From assembly GCF_047324305.1 (NCBI RefSeq), contig NZ_CP178740.1, positions 2,728,001-2,792,000 of the forward strand: a stretch of DNA of 64,000 bases, written 5' to 3'. This stretch comes from Acerihabitans sp047324305. GTDB lineage: Bacteria; Pseudomonadota; Gammaproteobacteria; Enterobacterales; Enterobacteriaceae. This document shows positions 44,844 through 53,681 of this stretch, one piece after another. A program made the position numbers and the translations under genes. The first letter of the stretch is position 1; each line of letters opens with the position of its first letter. Under the pieces are notes generated by a model. The model saw nothing but the letters and a program-made list of their open reading frames with translations, did no database searches and was not told the DNA's origin.

Positions 44844-45182
44844 ATGAACCACCGGAGCGAGCGGGAAAGGATGCGGTTAGCCGCCGCCAGGACCCTTGGC
44901 GTATTAAAATCACTGGCGAACGAAGATCGTCTGCTGCTGTTATGCCACCTCAGTCAGCATGAGTCTTCGGTCGGCGAGCTGGCAAGCGCGCTGGGGATAG
45001 TTCAGCCGACGTTATCCCAGCAACTGGGCGTCCTGCGCAGAAAAAAAATGGTTGCCACGCGCCGTGAAGGAAAACAGATTTTTTATCGGATAGGCGACCC
45101 GGACATCGTGGTATTACTCAAGACATTATATCAGCTTTACTGCCCGGGACCGGCAGAGGAGGGCGTGGGCAATGATCATTGA
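44844..45182 (+). CDS. BigR/YgaV-type ArsR-family persulfide sensor
   Basis: This 112-residue winged-helix repressor has the recognition helix region VGELASALGIVQPTLSQQLG at residues 43-62 and two cysteines, Cys34 (LLLCHLS) and Cys100 (LYQLYC). This pair is conserved in BigR, SqrR and YgaV, which form a di- or tetrasulfide bridge on sensing reactive sulfur and then release DNA. The residues CHLS and the QPTLSQQL match this subgroup. It leads an operon with two YeeE/YedE-type genes and overlaps the first by 11 bases. Confidence 0.88.
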   Translation: MNHRSERERMRLAAARTLGVLKSLANEDRLLLLCHLSQHESSVGELASALGIVQPTLSQQLGVLRRKKMVATRREGKQIFYRIGDPDIVVLLKTLYQLYCPGPAEEGVGNDH

Positions 45183-45600
45183 TATGCAGCACTTCACCCC
45201 CGGGCAAAGTTTTGCCGGGGGCCTGCTGATCGGTGGGGCGGCGTGGGTTTTGATCCTGTTTTGCGGCCGGATCGCCGGAATAAGCGGCATCCTGGGCGGC
45301 TTATTATCGCTGAAAACCGCCGATCGCGCATGGCGGCTGGCCTTTCTGCTCGGCATGGTCGCTTCCCCGCTGGTGTATAAACAATTTTCCCCACTGCCTG
45401 AAAGTACCGTCGACGCGTCCTGGCCTCTGCTGATCATTGCGGGACTGCTGGTCGGTATCGGTACCCGCTACGGGTCAGGTTGTACCAGTGGTCACGGGGT
45501 CTGCGGCCTCTCACGGTTATCGCCGCGATCGCTGGCAGCCACCGTTACGTTTATGTGTGTTGCTGCGGTGACCGTTTGGCTGAAGGGGTATTTACGGTGA
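45172..45600 (+). CDS. YeeE/YedE-family sulfur transport half (PmpA-like)
   Basis: This 142-residue membrane protein has about four hydrophobic segments and the family motif GSGCTSGHGVCGLSRLSPRS. Its cysteines are thought to carry thiosulfate or sulfane sulfur through the bilayer in the TsuA/YeeE group. GAGGAGGG lies ahead of ATG 45172. It is paired with the second half at 45623; together they would equal a longer YeeE. Control by the persulfide sensor supports a role in sulfur traffic or sulfide detoxification. Confidence 0.87.
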   Translation: MIIDMQHFTPGQSFAGGLLIGGAAWVLILFCGRIAGISGILGGLLSLKTADRAWRLAFLLGMVASPLVYKQFSPLPESTVDASWPLLIIAGLLVGIGTRYGSGCTSGHGVCGLSRLSPRSLAATVTFMCVAAVTVWLKGYLR

Positions 45601-45622
45601 TTGCACCCATCCGGAGACGGCA

Positions 45623-46048
45623 ATGAATGTGTTTTTCTCTTTGATCGCCGGGTTATTATTCGGCGTCGGGCTTCTCGTCAGCGGTATGGCGGATCCAGGC
45701 AAGGTGATTGGTTTCCTCGATATCACCCGAGTATGGGATCCGTCTTTGGCGTTTGTGATGGGGGGAGCCATCAGCGTCGGTTTTTTGGCGTTCCGTTCCG
45801 TAAAAAAACGTTCGCGCCCGGTCTTTGCCGAGACACTGTCTCTCCCCGACAACCGCCGGATTGATAAGCCGCTGATTGGCGGCGCGGCTTTATTTGGCAT
45901 CGGCTGGGGCCTGGCGGGTATTTGTCCCGGGCCGGCCTTGGTCTTACTGGGCACCGGATCACTCAAGGGGGCCATCTTTGCGGCGGCGATGATAGCCGGC
46001 ATGGCTCTCTTCGCGCAACGGGAAAACCGCAGGTTAAAGCGCGTTTGA
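45623..46048 (+). CDS. YeeE/YedE-family sulfur transport half (PmpB-like, DUF6691)
   Basis: This 141-residue membrane protein has about four hydrophobic segments. Landmarks are the N-terminal LLFGVGLLVSGMADPGKVIGF and the C-terminal GWGLAGICPGPALVLLGTG with one conserved cysteine. It follows the first half by 22 bases and completes the two-gene transporter. Such pairs are often next to BigR-type regulators and rhodanese or sulfur dioxygenase genes; no rhodanese is visible here. Confidence 0.87.
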   Translation: MNVFFSLIAGLLFGVGLLVSGMADPGKVIGFLDITRVWDPSLAFVMGGAISVGFLAFRSVKKRSRPVFAETLSLPDNRRIDKPLIGGAALFGIGWGLAGICPGPALVLLGTGSLKGAIFAAAMIAGMALFAQRENRRLKRV

Positions 46049-46113
46049 GCATGACTGGACGGCTGGAAGCATTGCCTGAGCGGAATTGAAAAAATGACAA
46101 CAGCGGGGGAGTT

Positions 46114-46719
46114 GTGGACAAACACGCGGCAAAAAATATTCTTTCCCTCTACCAGCGCCATGCTGATGCCTTTGCCCGCCAGCGCTCGCGCACGCTCGTT
46201 GAAAAAAGCTGGCTGGATAAGTTCATCACCGCGATCGGCGGGAAAGGGCACATTCTCGATATCGGTTGCGGTAATGGTCAGCCCATTGCCGGGTATTTCA
46301 TCCAACTGGGTTTTCAACTCACCGGTATTGATGGCGCCACAGCGATGCTGGATCGCGCCCGCGCGCGTTTTCCCGCGCAGCGCTGGCTGGCGCTGGATAT
46401 GCGCAAGCTGGCGCTCGGCGAAACCTTTGCTGGCCTGATTGCGTGGGACAGTTTTTTCCATCTCACCCAGCGGGACCAACAAAAGATGTTCCCGATCTTT
46501 GCGCGACACAGCCACCCGGGCAGCGCGCTGATGTTTACCAGCGGCCCAGGGAAGGGGATCGCAATGGGACAATTTGAGGGCGAGCCGCTGTTCCATGCGA
46601 GCCTGGCGCCGGAAGAATACCGCGCGCTACTGGATGCGAATGGCTTCGATGTCATCGACATGGTGCCGGAAGATCCCCAATGTTCGGGGCATACGGTTTG
46701 GCTGGCGGCAAAAAGATAA
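46114..46719 (+). CDS. Class I SAM-dependent methyltransferase
   Basis: This 201-residue protein has the SAM-binding motif LDIGCGNG at residues 48-55 and a downstream acidic residue in motif II (GIDGATAMLDRA). The acceptor is unknown. Start is the GTG at 46114, preceded by GGGGGA. It lies 65 bases after the sulfur transport genes on the same strand, so it may be part of that operon; thiol methylation would fit, but this is only inference. Confidence 0.83.
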   Translation: MDKHAAKNILSLYQRHADAFARQRSRTLVEKSWLDKFITAIGGKGHILDIGCGNGQPIAGYFIQLGFQLTGIDGATAMLDRARARFPAQRWLALDMRKLALGETFAGLIAWDSFFHLTQRDQQKMFPIFARHSHPGSALMFTSGPGKGIAMGQFEGEPLFHASLAPEEYRALLDANGFDVIDMVPEDPQCSGHTVWLAAKR

Positions 46720-46879
46720 GGCGAAAGAGGTAAATCCCAGCCGGATAAAGATGATGAATACAGTCCATGGATTGTGGTCGCGAAGCGTCGCCGTGGATTG
46801 TTCTTGTGCCGGCCCGCGCCACAACGTCCAAGTCCGCACCCTCTCCATACGCGTGCCGGCCGTACGGAAAGCCGTGAAT

Positions 46880-47551
46880 TTATAGCTTCACGCCGACGCT
46901 CGCCAGGAAGCCATCCATACGGTTGTCAATCTCAGCCTTCGTCTCCGCCCACGCTGGGAACGACTGAAGAAGATTATCGTGCCAAGCGATGAGGTTCGGA
47001 TATTCCTTGAACGGAAACTTTGCCCGATCGACTTGGGAGAAGGGCGCCGCAATATCAATATCAGCCAAGGTCAACGCTTGGCCAACCATGAACTTACGGC
47101 CTGCAAGATGCTGGTCGAGTACCTTCGCCGCGGCGCGAATCTTACCCTCAGCGAACTTAATGAGGGGCTCGTCCTTCGGTAAGCCCATAACCGTCTTCCC
47201 GACCCGCTCATCGAAGAGGGTGGTGGTGAAAGTACGCCACTGCTCGCCCGACCAGAACATCCACTGAAGGACCTGAAAGCGCTCCTCCTGCGTGGTTCCG
47301 GCCAGCGGCGAATCCACCTTGCTGGCCAGATACAGATTGATCGCTGAAGACTCCCAGAGAATGGTGTCTCCTTCTTCCAGAACCGGTGTCAAACCGTGGG
47401 GATTGAGGCGCGATTTGAATTCGGCGGTCTGGCTCTCGCCTTTGAACAGATCAACGTTAACGCGTTCGAGTTCAATGCCCATGATCTTCGCAGCCGTGTT
47501 CACGCGACGCAAGCTGCCCGAGCCTGCATCACCATAAATCTTGATTGCCAT
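46880..47551 (-). CDS. Glutathione S-transferase (phi/theta-like)
   Basis: This 223-residue protein begins MAIKIYGDAGSGSLRRVNTA, with the thioredoxin-like GST domain, the cis-proline segment LTPVLEEGDTILWESSAI and the helical C-terminal domain with LADIDIAAP. The start at 47551 has AGGAAGAA upstream. It diverges from the LysR regulator at 47913, and three dyad motifs lie in the 361-base shared region. Its substrate is unknown, but the likely use is conjugation of electrophiles. Confidence 0.9.
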   Translation of the reverse strand: MAIKIYGDAGSGSLRRVNTAAKIMGIELERVNVDLFKGESQTAEFKSRLNPHGLTPVLEEGDTILWESSAINLYLASKVDSPLAGTTQEERFQVLQWMFWSGEQWRTFTTTLFDERVGKTVMGLPKDEPLIKFAEGKIRAAAKVLDQHLAGRKFMVGQALTLADIDIAAPFSQVDRAKFPFKEYPNLIAWHDNLLQSFPAWAETKAEIDNRMDGFLASVGVKL

Positions 47552-47912
47552 AATTCTTCCTTTCAATTCGTTTCAATTCTGGACCCTGAGCGGGTGGACG
47601 AATGCAGATTCTCATATTCTTCTTGAGAATGAAATTGACGCTAAATGAATACCATCTATTCTTATTTGGAATTATTCGCTGTAGGGTGTTCACAGCGGGC
47701 CGTGGCCTGGTCGGCAAGCGCCATCGACATAAAGCGATTCTTTCGGCGATATTCATCGACGATCATGTGTTGATGGTGATGGGAGGGTTTGCGTCGGGAG
47801 TCAGAATTCCGCGGGCGGCCATAAAGATCTGCGTTTGCCTGCAGAGCTACGTCGTATAAACAATAAGGTAAGATCGGAACGGTAATGTCTTCTATTCTTC
47901 TGGGGAATGAAA
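47552..47912. promoter_or_regulatory. GST-LysR intergenic region with repeated LysR-type boxes
   Basis: The region contains ATTC-N7-GAAT twice, at 47658-47672 and 47894-47908. Each has the T-N11-A form of LysR-family boxes. A longer perfect dyad ATTCTCA-N9-TGAGAAT lies at 47608-47630. The second box sits directly ahead of the LysR start and could mediate autorepression. The first two lie at promoter distance from the GST gene. Binding is inferred. Confidence 0.65.
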
Positions 47913-48827
47913 ATGGTGGATAAGTTGGACACGATGCGGATGTTCGTACGTGTCGTCGAAAGCGGAAGCTTTTCACAGGCAGCGCGGGACCTCAACGTCA
48001 GCCAGCCGACCGTCAGCAAACAGCTCGCAGCGCTTGAAGCGCGGCTCGGGACACAACTTATCGCGAGAAATTCCCGTGCCCTTGCCGTGACGCCCGCAGG
48101 ACAGGACTATTACGAGGCCACCGTCCGCATCCTTCAGGATCTCGACGTTGTCGAAGAGAGAATCCTTGAAGGGCAGTCGGCCCCTTCAGGGCTGGTTCGC
48201 GTGACCCTCGCGCCAGCCTTCGGGAGGATGTTCGTTATTCCCCGGCTATTGGATTTCAGGAGTCGTTTTCCCGACGTCGCGATCGAGATGGAAGTTTCCG
48301 GGCGGCACGTTGACCTCATCGAGGAGGGAATAGACGTCGCGATCCGTATCGGTCGGCTTTCGGATTCAGCACTCGTCGCCCGGCGCATCGGCGACATGCG
48401 GATGATAACCCTGGCCTCCGCCAGCTATCTAGCCCAACACGGTACGCCGCAAACGTTAGGCGAACTGCGTAACCACCAGCGTATCGGCTATGTCTACCAG
48501 GGCGATATTATTGGCTGGGGTTTCCACGTAGACGGCCGGCAGGTCACGGTCGACGGTGGGGGAGCGTTTCGCACCAATGACGCCGAGCATGTCCGCGGCG
48601 CGGTTCTCGCGGGCCTCGGCATCGCCCATCACGCGAGTTGGTTGTTTACGGATGTGCTGGCCTCCGGCGAGGTCGTACGAATTCTGGACCGGCATGCGCC
48701 GGCGCCCTTTCCGATCAACGCCGTTACCGCCGCCGGACGGCGCATGCCCTCCCGGGTGCGGCAATTTATCGATTTCCTCGCTGCGATTTGCGCCGCGGAG
48801 CCGGAATTAAGGGTCGGCGAGGGCTAA
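47913..48827 (+). CDS. LysR-family regulator
   Basis: This 304-residue protein has an N-terminal helix-turn-helix (SFSQAARDLNVSQPTVSKQL at about residues 20-40) and a LysR substrate-binding domain. The ATG at 47913 gives the best spacing from GGGGA; the ATG at 47907 is also possible. It is divergent from the GST gene at 46880 and probably regulates it. It is the last gene of the redox block before the transposase remains. Confidence 0.9.
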   Translation: MVDKLDTMRMFVRVVESGSFSQAARDLNVSQPTVSKQLAALEARLGTQLIARNSRALAVTPAGQDYYEATVRILQDLDVVEERILEGQSAPSGLVRVTLAPAFGRMFVIPRLLDFRSRFPDVAIEMEVSGRHVDLIEEGIDVAIRIGRLSDSALVARRIGDMRMITLASASYLAQHGTPQTLGELRNHQRIGYVYQGDIIGWGFHVDGRQVTVDGGGAFRTNDAEHVRGAVLAGLGIAHHASWLFTDVLASGEVVRILDRHAPAPFPINAVTAAGRRMPSRVRQFIDFLAAICAAEPELRVGEG

Positions 48828-49235
48828 AGCGCCAGGGAGCGGAATGCTCCGGGTCGGCCTCGCTTGATCGTGGGCACAGCTTATGACAGACGGACACGCA
48901 GGGTATCTAACGGCTTCGGTTAAAAACAGACGGCGCTGGGCGTACGCTGATATGACTTTCCGTGTCAAACCAAAATCGCTGGTGTGGCCGTTTTTTTTCA
49001 TAGGCTAAATTTCCTGAGGGCGACGTAGCAGTAAATCCGACGGTGGATCACGCTGATATTCGCGGGTTGGATACCGCATTACAGAGGTCCGTCATTTGAG
49101 CCTGCCACTTTCTTACGACGCGAATTAGCGTTGCCCTGCCGCCGCGAAGCGTAGCCGTGGGTTGCTGTTGTACCGGGCTACGCCGCCTTCAGGAAACGCT
49201 CTTCGATAATGCCGGTTCTCTCGTTTCTTGTTCTC
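48828..49235. other. Gene-free junction before the IS remains
   Basis: About 400 bases without a supported gene. The sequence has no obvious ribosome sites followed by open frames. It contains a run of eight T near 48990 and the small repeat CGCGAAGCGTAGCCGTGGGTTG near 49144. It is probably worn-down insertion sequence material, but I cannot assign it. Confidence 0.35.
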
Positions 49236-49420
49236 TTATGCCATCAGTGTGTTATGTGGCTCCAGCGATAGCGACATCGCCAGACGGCCAATATCCCAGA
49301 TAAAGCCGGCCAGCTCCCGGGCGACGGCCGCAATGGCAAGATTTGCATTCTTCCCTTTTGCAAAGAGCCTGCGGTATCTCCGGCACGTAAGGAGCGTAAA
49401 ATCCATGATATTCATGTGCG
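49236..49420 (-). pseudogene. C-terminal remnant of an IS110-family transposase
   Basis: On the - strand, the last approximately 60 codons read RRYRRLFAKGKNANLAIAAV, then ARELAGFIWDIGRLAMSLS, ending at a stop at 49236. The pattern (basic GK-N segment followed by ARELxGFIW) matches the end of IS110/IS116-type transposases as I remember them. The rest of the transposase is missing and an IS66 fragment adjoins directly. It is a dead remnant. Confidence 0.6.
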
Positions 49421-49424
49421 CCAT

Positions 49425-49941
49425 CCGTCGCCGGCCACTACCGAGGCCCTGAGCCGGATCGGTGAGCTGTACGCAATCGAAGCCGACATCCGGGGGCGTC
49501 CGGCCGAAGAACGAAGGCGGGCGAGCGAAACGCGCTCCCGGCCGATACTCATCGGTCTGGAGCGCTGGATTCGGGTAAAGCTCACTACACTGTCGCGTCA
49601 GGCCGATACGGCCAAGGCGTTCAACTATCTGATGAATCACTGGCCGGCACTGTATTACTACGCCGGTATCACTACGCCGGTGATGGCTGGGCGGAGATCG
49701 ACAATAATATCGCTGAAAACGCGCTGCGGGGGTGAGCCTGTGCCGAAAAAATTATCTGTTCTTCGGCTCTGATAGTGGCGGCGAACGTGCGGCGCTGATG
49801 TATACGCTAATCGGCAGTTGCAAATTAAACGGCGTGGAGCCGGAAGCGTATCTGCGCCATATACTGGCGACTACCGCGGATCATCCCATCAATAAGATCA
49901 CAGAACTCCTGCCGTGGAACCTCAGTATCCCTGCTGAATAA
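49425..49941 (+). pseudogene. C-terminal remnant of an IS66-family transposase with two frameshifts
   Basis: The segments ALSRIGELYAIEADIRGRPA, NYLMNHWPALYYYAG, WAEIDNNIAENALR, LCRKNYLFFGSDSGGERAAL and AYLRHILATTADHPINKITE are in order but in different frames. This is the conserved C-terminal part of IS66 TnpC. A 14-base duplication near 49655-49682 (CTACGCCGGT repeated) and a missing G near 49731 break the frame. The upstream two-thirds and both accessory genes are absent. Confidence 0.85.
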
Positions 49942-50256
49942 GCATCAATATGGCCCTGAATTGACGCTTACTGTGATAGTAAAATACAGGAAATTATTAA
50001 TTAATCGAAAGTAAAAATTTAATTTGTACCTAGATTTTAAATATTCTGCTTAAATGCGATTACACAACCTTTTTGATTAGTTGGATAATGAATATATAGC
50101 TCGTTTTATAACAATCAAATATAATCATTTAATAATTGTATTTAATGATTATGCTTTGCTCTCGATAAGGATAAATTTTTCACGACTTATTGTTTAATCT
50201 GAGCTTAATGCTTATTCTTGGCATGTTTTCTATAAAAGGAATTTCGGGAGCAAAGA
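49942..50256. other. A+T-rich stretch ahead of hscC
   Basis: About 315 bases, strongly A+T-rich, with no supported gene. They must carry the hscC promoter and perhaps the end of the IS66 element. I see no clear heat-shock promoter and no hairpin followed by a T-run. Confidence 0.4.
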
Positions 50257-51954
50257 ATGACAGTAAGGGAAGTATTAGGGATTGATCTTGGTACGACGAA
50301 CAGTGCAGCCAGCCTATGGCTGGATGGGCGTCCGGTTCTGGTTCCCAACAGGCACGGTCATTTACTGACGCCATCAGTTGTTGGCCTTGATGACCATGGC
50401 AATATTCTTATAGGGCAGAGTGCATATGCCAGATTAATCAGTCATCCCCATATGACTAAGGCGAGTTTCAAGCGCCATATGGGTTCATCCACCAAAATTC
50501 AAATAGGTCATTTAAGCTTTCGAGCGGAAGAAATCTCCGCACTTCTTTTACGTCAGTTGAAAGAGGATGTGGAAACCTGGAATAAAGGATCATTTACTGA
50601 TGCGGTAATAACCGTTCCGGCCTATTTCAATGATGTGCAGCGCAGGGCGGTTAAAACCGCGGGTCAGCTTGCTGGACTCAATGTTGTGCGTTTGCTTAAC
50701 GAACCGACCGCTGCATCTTTAGCTTTCGGTCTTCTCGAAAATCATGAACAGAAATACCTGACCTTCGATTTAGGTGGTGGCACATTTGACGTCTCCATTA
50801 TCGATATGTTTGAAGGCGTAGTGGAAGTTCGTGCCAGTTGTGGTGATGTGATGCTCGGCGGTGATGATTTCAGTGAGGCAATTTGCCGATGGATGTTAGA
50901 GGTTCATCCCGACCTTGAGCAATACATCCCCCAGATACATCCAAGCCTTCTGGCACAGGCGGAGGCCATGAAACGGAGCATATCTCTCAATAGTAATGGT
51001 AAAGCAGAGTTGACATGGGGCGGAAAAGAGTGGCTTTGGTCTTTAGATGAACACCAGTTTGCACAATCCTGTCAACCTTTACTTGAGAGATTACAGCAAC
51101 CTATTATGCAGGCGCTCCACGATGCGCGTTTTTCACTATCCGATCTCGATCATATTCTGCTGGTCGGAGGTGCTACCCGCATGCCGTTGATTCGCCAAAC
51201 AGTGGCGCGATTATTTGGCCGATTCCCCCGATATGATCTCAACCCTGATGAAGCTGTTGCTCTCGGTGCCGGCGTGCAGGCTGGCATGATTATGGCTGAC
51301 AGTGCGGTAGAAGAAATTATTCTCACTGATGTCATGCCTTTTACACTAGGCATAGAAATTGCCAAGCAACATTCTGGACAGCTGGAGGAAGGGTTTTTCC
51401 TGCCTTTAATTGAGCGCAACACGTTCCTACCGGTAAGCATCATGAAACGTGTTTGCACTGTATTTGACAATCAAAAGGTTGTGCTGGTCAAAATCTTTCA
51501 AGGTGAGGCGCGTCGGGTAAAGGACAATGTCTTCCTGGGTGAAATGTCGGTAGAGGTACCGCCGAAAAAGGCAGAGGAGGTTTCCCTAGACGTGCGTTTC
51601 ACCTACACCGTTGATGGCCTATTAGAAATTCAATGTAGCCATGATGATGCAACTGTGCCGATATGTATGGTCATCGAAAAAGTTCCTGGGCAAATGAGTG
51701 AAAAACAAATCGCAGAAAGTTTGCAGAGGCTATCTAATCTGAAACAAAACCCCCGAGACAATCCTATCAACCGCGCTCTTCTTGACCGTGGAGCTCGGCT
51801 CTTCAATGTCCTGCTTGGTGATGAGCGGCAGTGGGCTGACACGGTTATCACTGCTTTCGAGCAGGCGTTAGACAGCCAGGACCCGCGCCAAATTGCCCTT
51901 ACGCGACAGCGAGTAGAGGCAGCCCTCGATCGCCTTGACGATGGAACGTCATAA
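50257..51954 (+). CDS. hscC: HscC-type Hsp70 chaperone
   Basis: This 565-residue protein has all Hsp70 ATPase landmarks: IDLGTTN at residues 9-15, LNEPTAASLAFG, DLGGGTFDV and the adenosine-binding LLVGGATRMPLI. The substrate-binding part is shorter than in DnaK and its C-terminal lid is reduced, as in E. coli HscC (556 residues). HscC is a specialised Hsp70 that works with DjlB/DjlC-type J proteins rather than with GrpE-dependent cycles. The stop overlaps the J-like partner gene start by one base, so the pair is co-made. Confidence 0.92.
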   Translation: MTVREVLGIDLGTTNSAASLWLDGRPVLVPNRHGHLLTPSVVGLDDHGNILIGQSAYARLISHPHMTKASFKRHMGSSTKIQIGHLSFRAEEISALLLRQLKEDVETWNKGSFTDAVITVPAYFNDVQRRAVKTAGQLAGLNVVRLLNEPTAASLAFGLLENHEQKYLTFDLGGGTFDVSIIDMFEGVVEVRASCGDVMLGGDDFSEAICRWMLEVHPDLEQYIPQIHPSLLAQAEAMKRSISLNSNGKAELTWGGKEWLWSLDEHQFAQSCQPLLERLQQPIMQALHDARFSLSDLDHILLVGGATRMPLIRQTVARLFGRFPRYDLNPDEAVALGAGVQAGMIMADSAVEEIILTDVMPFTLGIEIAKQHSGQLEEGFFLPLIERNTFLPVSIMKRVCTVFDNQKVVLVKIFQGEARRVKDNVFLGEMSVEVPPKKAEEVSLDVRFTYTVDGLLEIQCSHDDATVPICMVIEKVPGQMSEKQIAESLQRLSNLKQNPRDNPINRALLDRGARLFNVLLGDERQWADTVITAFEQALDSQDPRQIALTRQRVEAALDRLDDGTS

Positions 51955-53300
51955 TGGATATCTGGACGATTCTGAACATTGCGCCCACTGAAGATCTGGC
52001 GCTGATTCGGCGCACCTATGCACACCAATTAAAATTGCATCGGCCTGACCGTGATCCCAAAGGCTATCAGCAGTTACGCGAAGCCTTTGAGCAGGCAAAG
52101 ACATTAGCGGCTCAGCCCAATTTATCATTGATACCTTTAGACATTTCAGAGAAAAAAATAAAGCAACCAATAGTGAATTCGGTTGAACTGGAGATTTGTG
52201 GCAGCAATTGCGCAGGGACACCGTGGCTGCATGTTCCGGTGTCTCCAATGCCTTATACATTAGACGATGTCGCTCAAGTAGCCAAAGATGTCGTGCATAA
52301 TGAAATGGTGGGATTGCCGGCATTGGATCGTTTGTGGACGCAAATTACTCGAAATGGAAACCTGGAGCAGCAACAGCAATTTCACCAACATTTCGCCATG
52401 GCGCTGGCTAATCAGCCAGGGATAATTGAAGGAGATATCGAAACAGTTTCTAAGAGGCTAGGGTGGGGCTGGGAAAAAAATAACACCTACCCAATGTTGC
52501 AGCCATTCGTGGTACAGGCAATTGAAACACAAATGCGGCAGACTGAGCTGGCGAGGGTCTGGAAACGCATACAGGTGGACAGTGAATCGGCAAGTTGTAG
52601 TGTGCGTCTTGCTAATCAGTTATTACTGAGTGAACGCCAATCATTGCCATTCTGGACGAGGTTGACGCCAAATCTAGTCGCTGATATGCACAAGCAAGCC
52701 TCTTTTTTTAAATACAAATATCCTGAATTAGTTACAAGACTTAATCCCGTTATTTTTAATTTTGTGTTGCAACCTCGGTTAGCATTAAATTGGTCTGGCT
52801 TGTTCCTTTTTGCTTTCTGGGGGTCTCTTCTTTTATGCATATTACCACATGCGAAGTTAAGCAAGGGGTCGACTTTCCTGGTCGGCCTGGTGGTAGTCTA
52901 TTATCTATACGGTTGCAATATTGCTCAGATATCTCTAATGCGGCGACCAAGATTGCTTAACGCATACTTGCTGATAGAGTACCTAATTTCAGTAGTCGCT
53001 GCCTTAATATTTTTTGGTACGCTATTTTGGCTAGTAATAAAAATGACTACGCCTTTGGGACGGTCTGCACCTTATACTTCAATGATTGGATGTTTTTTTA
53101 TTATAGTTTTCTTTAGATTATCCTGGCCCAGACATATGCCAAAAATTTGTCGTCCAGGGGGTTTACTAAACCAAGTTTTTTCAAGTCCATGGCGCCTCAT
53201 TAAGTCGCTTAAATTCTCAATCAAAGGATGGGTGAGTGAATTTGTATTTTACATAATCTGCGCATGTGTAACTCACGAATTGCTTGAATTGTTACCTTAG
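51954..53300 (+). CDS. DjlC-like J-domain membrane protein, HscC partner
   Basis: This 448-residue protein starts MDIWTILNIAPTEDLALIRR, the beginning of a J-like domain. The usual His-Pro-Asp is replaced by RPD within HRPDRDPKGYQQLREAFE (residues 29-46), as in the E. coli DjlB/DjlC type. Four hydrophobic segments lie between about 275 and 400, so the protein is anchored in the inner membrane with a cytosolic J head. Gene order hscC-djl and translational overlap support that it recruits HscC. Its natural substrate is unknown. Confidence 0.83.
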   Translation: MDIWTILNIAPTEDLALIRRTYAHQLKLHRPDRDPKGYQQLREAFEQAKTLAAQPNLSLIPLDISEKKIKQPIVNSVELEICGSNCAGTPWLHVPVSPMPYTLDDVAQVAKDVVHNEMVGLPALDRLWTQITRNGNLEQQQQFHQHFAMALANQPGIIEGDIETVSKRLGWGWEKNNTYPMLQPFVVQAIETQMRQTELARVWKRIQVDSESASCSVRLANQLLLSERQSLPFWTRLTPNLVADMHKQASFFKYKYPELVTRLNPVIFNFVLQPRLALNWSGLFLFAFWGSLLLCILPHAKLSKGSTFLVGLVVVYYLYGCNIAQISLMRRPRLLNAYLLIEYLISVVAALIFFGTLFWLVIKMTTPLGRSAPYTSMIGCFFIIVFFRLSWPRHMPKICRPGGLLNQVFSSPWRLIKSLKFSIKGWVSEFVFYIICACVTHELLELLP

Positions 53301-53499
53301 ATTTTGCGTAAAACGGGGGCAGTCCAGTCAGTCAGAGCCATGTGAGGGTCACCCCATTCATCGCACTGAATGACCCGTAATTTGACCCCACATTTTCCAG
53401 ATACCTAGGGATAAATCAAAACGTATCGGAAAGGGTTCTTGCGATAACCTATTGAATTTAATATATATTGATTCATAAGAAAGCATAAAAAAGAAATGG
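53301..53499. other. Spacer between the J-like gene and repeat copy 1
   Basis: No gene is visible. The stretch contains GTGAGGGTCACCCCATTC near 53343, which might be the worn end of an insertion sequence, then A+T-rich sequence. Part of it could be the downstream flank of the tRNA-linked repeat array. Confidence 0.3.
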
Positions 53500-53666
53500 T
53501 GGTGCCCGGACTCGGACAAAAACGCCGGAAGCGTTTTTGCACAGCGCGTCAGCGCTGGCCCGCAGGGCGAGCCTCATGGATGAGGCGAGTCATCGAACGT
53601 CGTTCGATGGAGAGTCCCGATGCCAGAAAGCAAAAAACCAGCTGCTAAGCTGGATTCGCTACATCA
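53500..53666 (-). repeat. RtT-like repeat, copy 1 (with tRNA-Phe 3' end)
   Basis: The unit begins on the + strand with TGGTGCCCGGACTCGGA, the exact reverse of the last 17 bases of tRNA-Phe. It continues through five short perfect hairpins (arms AAAAACGC, CAGCGC, GCCTCAT, CATCGAACG and CCAGCT). The last hairpin, read on the - strand, ends in a run of T like a tRNA terminator. It is about 95% alike to copies 2 and 3. A further partial tRNA end follows at 53667-53681. It lies 5 kb away from the other copies. Confidence 0.85.
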
Positions 53667-53681
53667 TGGTGCCCGACTCGG

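Noticed and set aside
45592..46596. A 334-codon open frame on the - strand opposite the YeeE and methyltransferase genes
   Set aside because: The + strand genes have recognisable motifs; the - frame has none and no ribosome site.
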